Positions 44,376 to 44,598 of a stretch of DNA of 44,598 bases are shown in pieces (the first letter of the stretch is position 1; each line of letters starts with the position of its first letter). The stretch is from an uncultured Clostridiaceae bacterium (lineage in GTDB: Bacteria; Bacillota; Clostridia; TANB77; CAG-465). A program made the position numbers and the translations under genes. The notes beneath the pieces are model-generated. The model worked only from the letters and a program-made list of their open reading frames with translations. It was not told where the DNA came from and ran no database searches. The stretch is from the NCBI GenBank assembly GCA_947381905.1, contig CANCXL010000016.1, forward strand, positions 1 to 44,598. The letters run 5' to 3'.

Positions 44376-44598
44376 ATGAGATTAAGTTTTAAATATGATG
44401 TAAGAAATATAAATAACATACAAAAAGAAATAATAAATAATTTAATGTGGCATATGACCAAAGTATATAATATTCTTCTACATAAATTAAGAGAAAAAGA
44501 AAAATATATAGATGCAAATAAAAGTGTAAATATAATATCTACGCCTATATACAAAGAATATAGACAAAATAACTGGCATAGTGAATATCTACATTCTC
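44376..44598 (+). CDS. tnpB: TnpB-type RNA-guided nuclease, IS element (5' part only)
   Basis: From an ATG preceded by GGGAGTG, 74 codons run to the end of the window. The opening MRLSFKYDVRNI, the NLMWHMTKVYNILLHK segment and YRQNNWHSEYLHS match the N-terminus of TnpB proteins of clostridial IS200/IS605- and IS607-type elements. The catalytic RuvC part and the right end of the element lie outside. No tnpA is seen upstream, so this may be a tnpB-only element. It is cut by the window, not truncated by mutation. Confidence 0.75.
   Translation, partial: MRLSFKYDVRNINNIQKEIINNLMWHMTKVYNILLHKLREKEKYIDANKSVNIISTPIYKEYRQNNWHSEYLHS

Overview
The window is strongly AT-rich, uses AGA almost exclusively for arginine, and carries spoIIE, a bofC-like gene, a BclA-like collagen exosporium protein, a four-subunit pyruvate:ferredoxin oxidoreductase and formate-tetrahydrofolate ligase. 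Together these point to an anaerobic, endospore-forming member of the Clostridia (Firmicutes). Most genes sit in short units with near-consensus sigma-A promoters (TTGACA-like, 17 bp, TATAAT) and compact intrinsic terminators. I cannot assign a species.

Layout. 1-6.2 kb: a tRNA tail, a large CbxX/SpoVK-type AAA protein with two cysteine motifs, an unusual soluble protease joining a Clp-type AAA module to an FtsH-type M41 peptidase, a PAP2 phosphatase and tRNA-Gln(CUG). 6.3-8.1 kb: a HipA-like kinase with two small related proteins resembling the detached HipA N-terminal lobe. 8.1-13.8 kb: LemA plus a DUF3137 protein, fhs, a PLD-like protein and an orphan. 13.8-19.1 kb: smc, flanked by two small genes that are each broken by a +1 shift at the same CACGGTA heptamer, then another orphan. 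19.1-22.6 kb: dinB behind an SOS-type promoter, an aromatic-rich leader peptide with an attenuator ahead of a DAHP synthase gene, and a HAD phosphatase. 22.6-25.7 kb: the por operon. 25.7-33 kb: the collagen-like spore-surface protein beside a TPR glycosyltransferase, comEC, a bofC-like gene and two membrane proteins. 33-44.2 kb: a ClpE-like unfoldase, a small membrane protein, scpB-addB, a protein with two AT-hooks, and spoIIE. The window ends inside a TnpB gene whose promoter closely resembles that of dinB.

How it fits together. Chromosome maintenance and repair are represented by smc, scpB, addB and dinB; sporulation and the spore surface by spoIIE, the bofC-like gene and the collagen/glycosyltransferase pair; central anaerobic metabolism by por and fhs; proteostasis by the Clp-M41 hybrid and ClpE. 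The strongest leads for something undescribed are the Clp-M41 fusion protease, the ribosome-mediated Phe/Tyr attenuator in front of the DAHP synthase gene, the shared CGG-containing +1 shift site in two unrelated small genes, and the LexA-like promoter shared by dinB and tnpB. All function calls rest on reading motifs by eye; no database search was run.
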